A stretch of DNA of 64,000 nt from Okeania sp. SIO1I7. Lineage in GTDB: Bacteria; Cyanobacteriota; Cyanobacteriia; Cyanobacteriales; Microcoleaceae. The first letter of the stretch is position 1. Each line of letters starts with the position of its first letter. The stretch spans positions 186,001-250,000 of the forward strand of contig JAAHGF010000001.1 of the NCBI GenBank assembly GCA_010672585.1, read 5' to 3'. The notes beneath the pieces were generated by a model, which did no database searches, had not been told where the DNA came from, and saw nothing but the letters and a program-made list of their open reading frames with translations. Both the position numbers and the translations under genes were made by a program. Of the stretch, positions 8,761-18,346 are shown piece after piece.

Positions 8761-10278
8761 TTAGAACTCCAGTCTTTGATACTCGGCGACTGAAGATGCA
8801 GCAGGCCGCGCACGTTGTCTTGCCCAATCTCGTAGTGCAGTAACCTGCTCTGTCATGGTTTTCGACAACGGTAGTGTAGATTTAATCGCGGCAATAATAT
8901 CTAGCTGTGTAAATTCTCTATCTTGAGCAAATGCCTCATACATAGCAGCGATTATGGCTTGCTCTATTTCTGCACCTGAAAAGCCTTCGGAAACATTAGA
9001 TAATTGATCGAGATCGAAGCGTTCAATTTCTCGACGTCTTTTTGCTAGGTGAATCTTGAAGATATCTTGACGTTCCTGTTTGTTTGGTAAATCTACAAAG
9101 AAAATTTCGTCAAATCTACCTTTACGCAAAAACTCTCCCGGTAAACGTTCTACTCGGTTGGCAGTTGCCATCACAAATACTGGGGAAGTTTTTTCTTGCA
9201 TCCAGGTGAGGAATGAACCGAATATTCTACTTGAAGTACCTCCATCAGAGTCAGCTGAACCAGTACTACCAGCAAAAGCTTTATCCAACTCATCTATAAA
9301 TAGTATGGCTGGTGATATTGACTCGGCTGTTTTTAGAGCATTTCGTAAATTAGCTTCAGAACGTCCTACCATTGAACCATCGTAGACACGTCCCATATCC
9401 AAGCGCAATAACGGTAAACCCCACAGGCGAGATGTAGTCTTTGCTATTAAAGATTTCCCACATCCAGGTATTCCCAGGATTAACATACCTTTTGGCTGAG
9501 GTAGGCCATATTCTCTAGCTCTCTCTGTGAAAGCATCAGAACGTTGTCTTAACCAGTGTTTAAGTTCCTCTAGCCCACCTACAGCATTAATAGTTTCATC
9601 CTCTTCGATGTACTCTAATATGCCGTTACGCTTGATTAGCTGCTTTTTCTCAGACAGTACAATCTCAACCTCTTGTTCAGTTAGACGTCCTGCTGTTACT
9701 TGAGCTTTGCGATATACCTTTTCAGCCTCATCTTTTGTAAGACCTAAAGCTGCTTTGAGGAGCTTTTCCCTTGTCTCTGTGGAAATGTTACGCTTCCCTA
9801 GATGTTGTGACAGGACTTTATTCAACTCCTTCATATCTGGTAGTGGAAAGTCAAGTACAACTACCTCCTTTTCTAGTTCTATCGGAACATTCTGTACTGG
9901 GGACATCAATATAATTGTTTTATCTGTGCCCTTGAAACTAGCGATCGCATCTCTTAACCACCTAGTAACTGGCGGTGAGTCAATAAATGGATGTAGGTCT
10001 TTGAATATGTATATTCCAGCGTTATTGCTAGTATCTCGCTGCCTGATTACCCACTCTATAGCTGCCTCTGGTGAGACTGTATTATGCTGAGTGGTGTTTT
10101 TGCTTTGACCGTACTCCACTATTCCGTGAGTTACTGTCCAAAGAAATACTCTTTTCTGAGACTGGGGCTTAAGTTGAGCTATAGCTGCAATTGCCTGCTC
10201 TGACCGTTCTTCCTCGGATGTCACGAGGTAGATCAGAGGATATTGAGCTTGGATGAGAATGTTAATTTCTTCTTTCAT
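8761..10278 (-). CDS. ycf46: Ycf46-type AAA ATPase
   Basis: The 505-residue protein has a divergent N-terminal domain (about 1-220) and one AAA+ module. The Walker A motif GIPGCGKS lies near residue 270, Walker B ILFIDELDKA near 325, and an arginine-finger region FLRKGRFDEIFFVDLP near 385. The C-terminal lid helix bundle follows. Ycf46 proteins occur in cyanobacteria and plastids; in the literature they are linked to inorganic-carbon use, but the mechanism is not settled. It precedes ycf35 on the same strand. The nearby RHH gene upstream is separated from it by a TnpB fragment. Confidence 0.92.
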   Translation of the reverse strand: MKEEINILIQAQYPLIYLVTSEEERSEQAIAAIAQLKPQSQKRVFLWTVTHGIVEYGQSKNTTQHNTVSPEAAIEWVIRQRDTSNNAGIYIFKDLHPFIDSPPVTRWLRDAIASFKGTDKTIILMSPVQNVPIELEKEVVVLDFPLPDMKELNKVLSQHLGKRNISTETREKLLKAALGLTKDEAEKVYRKAQVTAGRLTEQEVEIVLSEKKQLIKRNGILEYIEEDETINAVGGLEELKHWLRQRSDAFTERAREYGLPQPKGMLILGIPGCGKSLIAKTTSRLWGLPLLRLDMGRVYDGSMVGRSEANLRNALKTAESISPAILFIDELDKAFAGSTGSADSDGGTSSRIFGSFLTWMQEKTSPVFVMATANRVERLPGEFLRKGRFDEIFFVDLPNKQERQDIFKIHLAKRRREIERFDLDQLSNVSEGFSGAEIEQAIIAAMYEAFAQDREFTQLDIIAAIKSTLPLSKTMTEQVTALRDWARQRARPAASSVAEYQRLEF

Positions 10279-10310
10279 AGTCCTCGATCGTATAGAAACG
10301 GTACAGTTGA

Positions 10311-10530
10311 TTACGGCTTAATTGAGTTTATGCTTGCTACCGTTCTTAGAAGCTTACAATAATCTGTAAAATTTACAGTTATCTGTTCTATTCCTGCTTC
10401 AACCTGGAAGTGTCGGCACTCCCCAGTCCACAAGCTGTAACGGTCGTTCGCGGAACGCGGAGCGTAGCTCTTACTGACCGCCATAGCTAGGTTTAAACTA
10501 GCATTCAAATTAGTCTTTCAGATGTAGTTG
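10311..10530 (-). pseudogene. TnpB C-terminal remnant between the RHH gene and ycf46
   Basis: The minus strand reads NLNASLNLAMAVSKS, the terminal motif of TnpB (normally DRDxNASxNL), followed by a tail containing LWTGECRHFQVEAGIEQ like that of the 7735-7950 remnant. Zinc-finger and upstream parts are absent. A short GC-rich insert (TTCGCGGAACGCGGAGCG) splits the tail in frame and encodes YAPRSAN. It is a dead fragment just after the RHH stop. Confidence 0.7.
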
Positions 10531-10542
10531 TTTCTACATTCA

Positions 10543-10893
10543 TCAGCAGGGTACTAACTCTTGCTCTCCCGGTTGAGCTTTGGATTTTTCTGTTTCTGGG
10601 GTTTCCTTAACTGGAATATTTTGGTCTGCCAATACACTTGGCTGATTGTTCAGGGAGGCCAGTTCTCCTTCTCGCATTACAAGTGAACTCGTACACTCTG
10701 GACAAGTGTATACCCGGTGGGTTTGTCCATACATTGAACTTGTTTCATCAACCACCTCTGGGTGTTCCAGATAGAAAAGGATAGCTCTTTCTGCTATTGA
10801 TGACATTGGTTCCGAGTCAACTGCTGCCCTGATTTTGAGCTTGCGATGCAGTTCTGGTTGGATGTATAATGTTACTTTTTGCTTGTCTTGCAT
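10543..10893 (-). CDS. Ribbon-helix-helix protein with a CPEC motif
   Basis: The N-terminal 50 residues (KVTLYIQPELHRKLKIRAAVDSEPMSSIAERAILFYLEHPEVV) have the form of an Arc/CopG-type ribbon-helix-helix DNA-binding domain. The central YTCPECTSSLVMREGEL looks like a single zinc knuckle half (one CPxC only). The tail to residue 116 is acidic and probably disordered. Such proteins bind DNA as dimers; its target is not known. No toxin partner is adjacent, so an antitoxin role is not supported. Confidence 0.7.
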   Translation of the reverse strand: MQDKQKVTLYIQPELHRKLKIRAAVDSEPMSSIAERAILFYLEHPEVVDETSSMYGQTHRVYTCPECTSSLVMREGELASLNNQPSVLADQNIPVKETPETEKSKAQPGEQELVPC

Positions 10894-11210
10894 ATGACAG
10901 TCAACTTGTTTACCCGGGTATGTATATTACATTAACTACTCTTTTAGGGAATGTCAAGCGGTTAAACCGTTTTAACTCCAATATTGTAACATTTGTTTAC
11001 ACTTTATCAAAAGTAATTTACTGATTAAAAAAGCTATATTCTTCTGTGCATAAGACTTACAGCATTATGGAGACTATCAAGTTTTTTGCTTTTTTTGACT
11101 AAATAATTTAAACAATAATCAAAATTAGATTACATATTTCTTCGGAATTTTAGTAATTAACATATATTCTGCAAAATAGTAGAAATAATCCATATTTTTT
11201 AATATTTTTC
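10894..11210. other. AT-rich spacer, nothing recognised
   Basis: The spacer is AT-rich and holds the upstream region of the RHH gene. No repeat, hairpin or coding region could be supported. Confidence 0.5.
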
Positions 11211-11575
11211 ATGGTTAATATCAAATCCGAAGGACTGGCAAAAACCCGTTTGAGTAAATCAATTAACGATGCGATTTGGGGGCCAATTTCTAACTATTTT
11301 AACTGTCAAAGCTGTTAGCGCAGTTCCTCCGCAGGAGGAAAATGCAGGAGGGGAAAACCATAGCAGTGAACCCCAAAAATACTAGCCAAGATTGCTCAAA
11401 TTGTGGGGAAAAAGTCCCTAAAGAATTAAACATACGAACTCATTCTTGTCCGCATTGCGGTATTGTAATAGACTGCGACTTGTTTGCGTTTGCACAGCAT
11501 CCCGTAGGGAAGCATGACCTAGGAAATGCGGCGATAAATATCAAAAATAGGGCGCTAGGGCCCAGACCTCCTTAA
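11211..11575 (+). pseudogene. TnpB (IS200/IS605) C-terminal remnant with inserted short repeats
   Basis: From the ATG at 11211 the sequence reads VNIKSEGLAKTRLSKSINDAIWG, the conserved TnpB stretch before the zinc ribbon, then shifts frame and resumes as GKTIAVNPKNTSQDCSNCG, with SCPHCGIVIDCD and NAAINIKNRAL. Two short repeats interrupt it: a palindromic TTCCTCCGCAGGAGGAA at about 11322-11340, and about 30 bases within the DRDxNAA motif that add LFAFAQHPVGKH. The N-terminal half of the gene is missing. It is a dead fragment of an RNA-guided TnpB nuclease. Confidence 0.85.
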
Positions 11576-11589
11576 AGCACGCGCTTGTC

Positions 11590-11660
11590 CGACGGGATAC
11601 CGGGACTACGAAACGAGAGAGCTTACACTATAGCCTCAGCTTAGTGTGGGAGATGTCACA
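11590..11660 (+). repeat. Probable IS200/IS605 right-end remnant
   Basis: Directly after the TnpB remnant come hairpin-forming sequences ending ACACTATAGCCTCAGC-TTAGTGT-GGGAGATGTCAC. In TnpB elements the right end, which also encodes the 3' guide scaffold RNA, has this position and a similar GGATGTCA-type end. A comparable solo end lies at 58088-58157. Confidence 0.5.
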
Positions 11661-12120
11661 ATTTATATTTCTATAACATTGGTAGGGGAAAATGGCCATT
11701 CGCCCTTACCATATTGTATGACGATCGACGGAATTATATTACTCCGAAGCCAACGGATTTGATATAAGTGGACTGGATGTTAAACAACTGTCATCTGGAA
11801 ATTGAAAGTGTAATCAGTTTTCCATAAAAATTAATATCAGAAAAATTTAGTTAGGTATTTGCTATATTTAGTTTATGGGATATTGCTCCAAACAATATCC
11901 TCAGTTAATCCCTAAATCCTTACTCCTATCCCTTGTCCAGCGCTTAGGCAAATGGGAGGTTTTCATTAATTGATAATTGATGATGGATAATGGATAATTG
12001 ATAATTACCTCTGGTTAAAACCGTTACGGAATTGAATATAAGGAAATATTATTTCTTTTTTCCTCTTAAAAGGGGAGGCTTCAAAGCGCGAATTATTTAA
12101 TTATTAATTATTAATTATTC
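11661..12120. other. Spacer with AT heptamer repeats
   Basis: It contains a GGCCATTCGCCCTTAC motif shared in inverse with the region near 4945, TGATAAT tandems near 11970-12005, a CCTCTTAAAAGGGGAGG hairpin near 12060, and a TTAATTA tandem that runs directly into the truncated COP23 remnant at 12121. Confidence 0.6.
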
Positions 12121-12360
12121 GGTAATCAAAATAATGTTCTGTGGACTCTGAAAAATGACAATCAAAATTCCAATGGTCAAATTATTAGACAACTACTGAG
12201 TGCACTTCGAGGTGAAGCGAGCAGTAGCATAACTATGGAAAGTCAAAATGATGAAAAAATAGAAGAAGTACTTTCAGAAGTTAAGATGGAAAATATAATT
12301 GATGCCATTATTGAACAAGAAAGCAAAAAATTTGATGAGGAAAACGAACTTCCTGAATAA
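12121..12360 (+). pseudogene. COP23-family remnant (C-terminal 79 codons)
   Basis: The open frame GNQNNVLWTLKNDNQN...GQIIRQLLSALRGEASSSI...IDAIIEQESKKFDEENELPE aligns with the C-terminal third of the intact COP23 protein next to it (SSNLLWTLRSNNRG, NLVSSLKGNASASL, LIDQVIEEQKKMENREF). The signal peptide and most of the domain are gone, and the break coincides with the end of a TTAATTA tandem repeat. It is a decayed tandem paralogue. Confidence 0.82.
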
Positions 12361-12437
12361 TAGAAAAGAAAAAAGAAGGATGAAAAAAACAGCAAATTTA
12401 AAGTTTTTGCTGAACTATATGCTAGGAAATATTCATT

Positions 12438-13235
12438 ATGGAACACCAAAAAATATTACCTATGGTTTGTGCAGTAGCGATCGCTACTCAACTCCTAGTG
12501 ATAAAAGTACAGTCCAGTTTTGCCCAACTCACAAACTTAAATACTACAGTTGCTCAACTTAGTACATCTGATGATGAGGCAAATAATAGTCCCACTCGTT
12601 CAGTCAACCCTCAAAAGATACGTTACAGTCGCCGTTACGCATACAAATATGAATTTGATTGTACGCCAGAAAATCAAACTGCGCTAGTTGTATATCAAGC
12701 ACGTCGTAGTCGTCAGGGTGAAATAGTTACATCCTGGAAGGAAGCGACTAAAAGACCTCTAATTCAATGGACACAGACAGGTTCGGTAGAATTTGGTGAC
12801 AAGTATACTCCAGAAGTTCGTTGTCAGGCAGTTACAGATAGATTTAATCAGCATTTTCTGAGGGGAGGAAAACCAAATATGCCTCCTTTAAGTGAAGGAG
12901 TTGTTAATGGTGCGGCCGTAGTTTGTGCTGCTCAAGCAGGAAGTTGTAATTCTAGTAATTTATTGTGGACTCTGAGAAGTAATAATAGAGGTACGAACGG
13001 TAAAATTCTGATGAATTTAGTAAGTTCTCTTAAAGGTAATGCTAGTGCCTCGTTAATAATTGAAAGTGGGGACCCTGTGGAAGATCAAAGTCTTGAATGG
13101 GTTGAAAAGTTGGCGGTTATTGATGGGTTGAAAGCATCATCAGTGAATCAGGAAAAAATGCTGGAGGTGGATATGGAAAAGTTGATTGATCAAGTTATAG
13201 AAGAACAAAAAAAAATGGAAAATCGGGAGTTTTAA
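12438..13235 (+). CDS. COP23-domain secreted protein
   Basis: The 265-residue protein has an N-terminal hydrophobic segment (about 8-30, ending SSFAQ) suitable for export. The COP23 domain covers about 70-215: YKYEFDCTPEN, LVVYQARR, W-rich and RCQAVTDRFNQHF, then VVCAAQAGSC and LLWTL. The family is named after a circadian-oscillating protein of Cyanothece; its biochemical role is unknown. Four cysteines could form disulphides. It lies 62 bases before the first of three trypsin-like protease genes on the same strand, so co-expression is likely. A decayed paralogue lies just upstream. Confidence 0.85.
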   Translation: MEHQKILPMVCAVAIATQLLVIKVQSSFAQLTNLNTTVAQLSTSDDEANNSPTRSVNPQKIRYSRRYAYKYEFDCTPENQTALVVYQARRSRQGEIVTSWKEATKRPLIQWTQTGSVEFGDKYTPEVRCQAVTDRFNQHFLRGGKPNMPPLSEGVVNGAAVVCAAQAGSCNSSNLLWTLRSNNRGTNGKILMNLVSSLKGNASASLIIESGDPVEDQSLEWVEKLAVIDGLKASSVNQEKMLEVDMEKLIDQVIEEQKKMENREF

Positions 13236-13296
13236 GGTTTTAAATGATAATTGTTAAACAAAAATTTTAGGGACAAAGAAATTCCCTTTAACTCAA

Positions 13297-14262
<966 letters not shown>

Positions 14263-14340
14263 AAACAAAAATAAGAGTGCACAGTTTCTCCTCTTCTTTC
14301 TTCTTCTTTATTTCCTCCTGACTCCTCCGTCATTTATCTA

Positions 14341-14365
14341 TAACTGTTCAACCGGACATGATATT
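14341..14365. repeat. Right end of the CCGGACATGATAT element
   Basis: TAACTGTTCAACCGGACATG and the following ATAT are identical to the right end of the complete element at 43123-43260. The T/C-rich stretch before it also resembles that element, but the left end is lost. Confidence 0.65.
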
Positions 14366-14395
14366 AGAGATTTTTTTGAATAGGTGTAAAAAAAT

Positions 14396-15838
14396 ATGAT
14401 TAAAATAAGACATATATTTACTGCCTCTATGACTGGATTTATTGTCAGTCTTGGTAGTGGGGTAGATGCAGTCCCTAGAAAATTAACAGTAGAAGAAATT
14501 AATTCTATAGCTAAACAAACTACTGTTCTAATTGCTCCTAAATTAACTAAAGAAGAAATCGATGATTTGTTAGATAAAAAACCTGTGAAAAAATGGACGG
14601 TAGGTTCTGGGGTAATTATTGCAAAAGAAGATAAAAAATATAAAGAAGGTAAAAAATATTATGTATTGACAGTAACTCATAACTTTAGTCAAAAACAGAT
14701 AGCTGAAGACACAGATTATGGTATAGTAACAAGCGACCGAGACAAACGAGAAGTTCATCAGGTTACAGAAATAAATGATGGTAAGAAATGTAATGGTGAC
14801 TTTTTCAGAAGAATAAAAAATCAAAAATTAGAAGCTGCTTTGGTAAGATTTGGTTGTTTTGAAAGACAAAAAATAAATGGTTATGACTTAGCAATAGTTA
14901 GTTTTGAAAGTGAAAAGAATTATCCTGTTGCTTCCTTAGGAAATGCTAGTCAATTAAAAGAGGGAGATAAAGTTTATATTTCTGGTTGGCCGAAAATTGA
15001 AGCAGAACCGAAACTCAAACCTGATGGAACTCCACAATTAGATTCAGAAGGAAAAATAATTTGTAAAGATCCTGCACCTCGAAGGCAAAGACGTCTTGCA
15101 TGGGGACAATTACAAGCTTCTACTGCTGTTACTGAACAAGATAATGGCTATAGCTTATATTATACAGACCATACTCGTCCTGGAATGAGTGGTGGTCCTG
15201 TGTTTAATAGTGATGGTAAAGTAGTTGGAATTCACGGACGAGGTTCAGCGAATAAACTTATTTGTGGGCAAATATATCCACCAATATCTAATAATAATTC
15301 TACTTCAAAAGATTCATTACAAGCAGAAAATAATTGGCAGTATTATAGTGCATTTAAATCTCAAAATACTTGGCCACAAAATCAAAAACATCAGGCACAA
15401 AATGATTGGGAAATATTTAACGAATCTGAACCTCAAAATAACTTAGAAAAGGATTCAAATAACAATCAAAATAATTCAGATTTATTAGAGCAGGATAATA
15501 ATTCAATCTTAAAAAGGATGTATAGTAGTGCCCAAAATGTTGATTATTCTCAACAATTAATTACACAGGTTGGTATGAATTTATCTTTTCAATTAGAAGC
15601 TCCTTCAAAAAGCCTAATTGAATCAGAAATCAAACAAGTTCCTAATATTCCAACTTCTCCTGAAAGTGGCATAGGCAAAAAGTCTGAATTTATCGACCCA
15701 AATGAAGCAAATGAGGGCGGTTTTGAAGACCCTAATGATACGATCGAAAATATCTATGAACTTTTTAAGTTTGATACGGAAAATATCATTCGAGACGAGC
15801 CATCAGCTGGAACTGAAAGCATATTACTAGGAAATTGA
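14396..15838 (+). CDS. Trypsin-like serine protease with conserved C-terminal domain, copy A
   Basis: A signal-like segment (5-26) precedes the motif EEINSIAKQTTVLIAP shared with the next gene. The protease domain (about 40-285) has His95 (TVTHNF), Asp164 (GYDLAIVSF) and Ser265 (PGMSGGPV). A Gln/Asn-rich linker of about 90 residues follows. The C-terminal region has two blocks shared with the next gene: MYSSAQNVDYSQQL and a final DPND...ENIIRDEPSAGTESILL. The role of this tail is unknown; it could be a maturation or partner-binding segment. It follows the first protease after 133 bases and precedes the third by 55 bases. Confidence 0.88.
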   Translation: MIKIRHIFTASMTGFIVSLGSGVDAVPRKLTVEEINSIAKQTTVLIAPKLTKEEIDDLLDKKPVKKWTVGSGVIIAKEDKKYKEGKKYYVLTVTHNFSQKQIAEDTDYGIVTSDRDKREVHQVTEINDGKKCNGDFFRRIKNQKLEAALVRFGCFERQKINGYDLAIVSFESEKNYPVASLGNASQLKEGDKVYISGWPKIEAEPKLKPDGTPQLDSEGKIICKDPAPRRQRRLAWGQLQASTAVTEQDNGYSLYYTDHTRPGMSGGPVFNSDGKVVGIHGRGSANKLICGQIYPPISNNNSTSKDSLQAENNWQYYSAFKSQNTWPQNQKHQAQNDWEIFNESEPQNNLEKDSNNNQNNSDLLEQDNNSILKRMYSSAQNVDYSQQLITQVGMNLSFQLEAPSKSLIESEIKQVPNIPTSPESGIGKKSEFIDPNEANEGGFEDPNDTIENIYELFKFDTENIIRDEPSAGTESILLGN

Positions 15839-15893
15839 ATAATTAATAATTGCATTCAATCAAAAAAATATGTAGTAAATAAGAATAATAAAA

Positions 15894-17159
15894 ATGCTAT
15901 ATTTTTTGAGAAAAAAATCCGTAAAATTATCTATTTTTTTAGGTGGGATATTGCTTGGTTTGCTAGGAGCAACTCCTGCGATCGCTCAACTTTCTATAGC
16001 AGAAATTAATTCTATAGCTCGACAAACAACTGTATTAATTGCTCCTGCATTAACCCCTGAATTACGGCAAGACTTAGAAGAAAATCGTAATAACCCATTA
16101 CAAAAATCAGGGATTTGGAATCCAGGTTCAGGAGTAATTATTGCTAAAACAGGAAATAAATATTATGTCTTAACTGTAGCTCATAATTTTCTACAAAAAC
16201 ACCTTGATAGTAAACATTATTGGCAGCAGTTGGGGGGTACTCCTTATTATGGAATTAGAACTTATGATGGGAAAGTTCATATTGTTAAAAACGTTAATGA
16301 CCATCGGGGGTGTCCTCTAAAAGGTAATCCTAAATTAACAGTATTGGTAAGATTTGGCTGTCGCGATCGCTTTATTGCAGGTACAGATATAGTTGACCGC
16401 AGTATTGGAACAGATCGAATAAGAGGTATAGATTTAGCGATCGTCACCTTTGAAAGCACAAAAAGTTATACAGTTGCTCCTCTAGGAGACCCAGATAGTG
16501 TCAATATCAATGATAGAGTATATATTTCCGGTTGGCCTGACCCAGAAAAAGAGCAAGACCCGCAGACAGGAAGATGTCGTAACAGAGTAGCTCGCAGACA
16601 ACGTCGTTTAGCTTGGGGTTTAGTTAGGGGAAAGATTAACCCCAATCCCGAGCATCTGGGTTATAGTATTTTTTACACTGATAAAACTGCTGCTGGTATG
16701 AGTGGGGGACCTGTATTTGATAGTAATGGTCGTGTAGTTGGCAGTCATGGATTAGGTAGTCAGAGCAAACCTTTATGTGGCGGGAGTCTTGAGGCAGGAG
16801 GTGAATCTGATTCGGATAATGTTTCGAGTAGTGAGAGTCTTGATTTTAATAAGTTGCAAAAGCGGTATAGCAGTGGCCAAAATGTTAATTATTTTGAGAA
16901 TTTGCTTAAAGAGTTTAATTTTGATTTGGCTTTCAGACGAGAGCTAATTAGACCTGAAGTGATAAAAGCTGGTATCACATACATTCAAAATCTAGAAGTT
17001 GCTAGTAGTAGCGGTCAAGTAGAATTTGACGCAAGTGAAGATGTGTTTGATGACCCTAATGATGTTGTTGATGATATTTATAAACTGTATACGTTTGAGT
17101 TGGAGAACATGATTAGGGATGAACCTTCTGGTGGCCCTGAGAGTTTATTGTTAGATTGA
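15894..17159 (+). CDS. Trypsin-like serine protease with conserved C-terminal domain, copy B
   Basis: The 421-residue protein has a clear signal peptide (8-32, ATPAIAQ), then AEINSIARQTTVLIAP. The protease triad is His97 (TVAHNF), Asp180 (GIDLAIVTF) and Ser270 (AGMSGGPV). RRQRRLAWG at about 233-241 is identical to copy A. The C-terminal part has RYSSGQNVNY, NFDLAFRRE and the terminal DPNDVVDDIYKLY with ENMIRDEPSGGPESLLL, aligned with copy A, while the Gln/Asn linker is absent. The two are clearly paralogues from a tandem duplication. Secretion is expected; the substrate is unknown. Confidence 0.9.
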   Translation: MLYFLRKKSVKLSIFLGGILLGLLGATPAIAQLSIAEINSIARQTTVLIAPALTPELRQDLEENRNNPLQKSGIWNPGSGVIIAKTGNKYYVLTVAHNFLQKHLDSKHYWQQLGGTPYYGIRTYDGKVHIVKNVNDHRGCPLKGNPKLTVLVRFGCRDRFIAGTDIVDRSIGTDRIRGIDLAIVTFESTKSYTVAPLGDPDSVNINDRVYISGWPDPEKEQDPQTGRCRNRVARRQRRLAWGLVRGKINPNPEHLGYSIFYTDKTAAGMSGGPVFDSNGRVVGSHGLGSQSKPLCGGSLEAGGESDSDNVSSSESLDFNKLQKRYSSGQNVNYFENLLKEFNFDLAFRRELIRPEVIKAGITYIQNLEVASSSGQVEFDASEDVFDDPNDVVDDIYKLYTFELENMIRDEPSGGPESLLLD

Positions 17160-17500
17160 CTAATATAGCAATCACTAATGATTGAGATAGGTTGAGGTTA
17201 TAAGAAGTCACATTAATTAACTACAATTTAAAGGCATTGTATAAGTAACAAATTTCTTTTTCAACTATTAATACTTTACAAAATCTTCATATATTAGAAA
17301 TAATCAACAAATTGTTGTAATACCTACAGCAGGGTCTGTATAGCTGTTTATAGCAGTATTTATTCAGTTTTAAATTATCAAGATTTGGTAAAGACGGCAT
17401 CAACCCTCTAGACAAATCTTTGATAAATTTGCAATTCTTAATTTATTAGGTGTACTTAGTAATCGATCAAACCCTTAAATAGAAATAAGATAAAACTTGA
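17160..17500. other. AT-rich spacer, nothing recognised
   Basis: No gene or clear repeat is seen. It should contain the promoter of the secreted gene at 17501. Confidence 0.5.
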
Positions 17501-18087
17501 ATGATAACTGCAAAAAAACTATTTTTAACTACGGTAGGAACAGCCATTATCGCCTTATCAGCAGGAATAGCAGAAGCTGCTATAGCTCAGAAAATTGTTG
17601 GAACTAATTCTTTATTGGAGCAAAACAATTCTTTTCAGGTTGACTTTGATGAATATCCTGATGAAACAGATATTACAGAACTAACTTTAGACCTGTCACC
17701 AAATCCAAATGCTGACTTTGATTTGGATAACAGATTTTTCTCCCCAGGAGAATTCGGATTTGCTTCTCAGGTAAGTAATACTAATAATTATTCTATGAGC
17801 AATTTATTCGTTAGCAATAATCAAAAGGTATTAACTTCTTCTTTTGCCACGGAAACATTTAGTGCAAATAATCTATTCCATTTTGGAATTAACATAGACT
17901 TTTTTGTTAATAGCTTTTTGCTATTCAATTGCATAATGCTGATGCTAATTTTGCTTGTAGAGATATTACCTTATCTGTATATTTAAGTTATTGCCAGTCT
18001 GATGCAGGAACTTTTAAGCTTGAAAGTTTAATCAGCTGTTCAGCATATCCAATTTTGGTCCAAGGCAACAGGCAACAGGGAATATAA
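17501..18087 (+). pseudogene. Secreted protein gene, probably frameshifted near codon 140
   Basis: The frame starting at 17501 has a typical signal peptide (MITAKKLFLTTVGTAIIALSAGIAEA) and an acidic mature part (VDFDEYPDETDITELTLDL). Around 17915-17925 the reading becomes an unlikely hydrophobic run ending at 17986. A different frame from 17926 gives a soluble continuation, QLHNADANFACRDITL, SVYLSYCQSDAGTFKLESL, ending at about 18087 in a GGCAACA repeat. A one- or two-base indel in the T-rich stretch at about 17900-17922 would restore one protein of about 195 residues. No known family was recognised. Confidence 0.55.
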
Positions 18088-18204
18088 AATCTAAATAATT
18101 TTTAGCCAATAGTCTCATCAAAATCTTTATCAGTCAATATTCTTGAACCTAATATAGTTTTGGTTTATTTTGCAATGGGTGGTCATGTCGTTAAGATTTG
18201 TGTG

Positions 18205-18230
18205 AAAAAAAAAGAGAGCGATCGCTCTCC
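18205..18230 (-). terminator. Intrinsic terminator of glcF with a HIP1 stem
   Basis: On the minus strand GGAGAGCGATCGCTCTC is followed by nine T. The stem is built on the HIP1 octamer. It lies 117 bases after the glcF stop. Confidence 0.75.
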
Positions 18231-18346
18231 ATGTCTAAATTAACTTATACCAATTTGTTTATTACTTCTTATTTGCTGATACTATTTGTCACAAACATCA
18301 ATCGCCCTTGGTATTACTTATAAATGGGAAAAATCTTCCACTTTTT

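Noticed and set aside
9707-10090. 127-codon plus-strand frame opposite ycf46
   Set aside because: It lies wholly inside the ycf46 coding region on the other strand and shows only shadow composition.
10543-10893. RHH protein as a toxin-antitoxin antitoxin
   Set aside because: No toxin-like gene is adjacent; the neighbours are ycf46 and TnpB remnants.
12299-12562. 87-codon frame between the COP23 remnant and the intact COP23 gene
   Set aside because: It overlaps both in another frame and has no independent signals.
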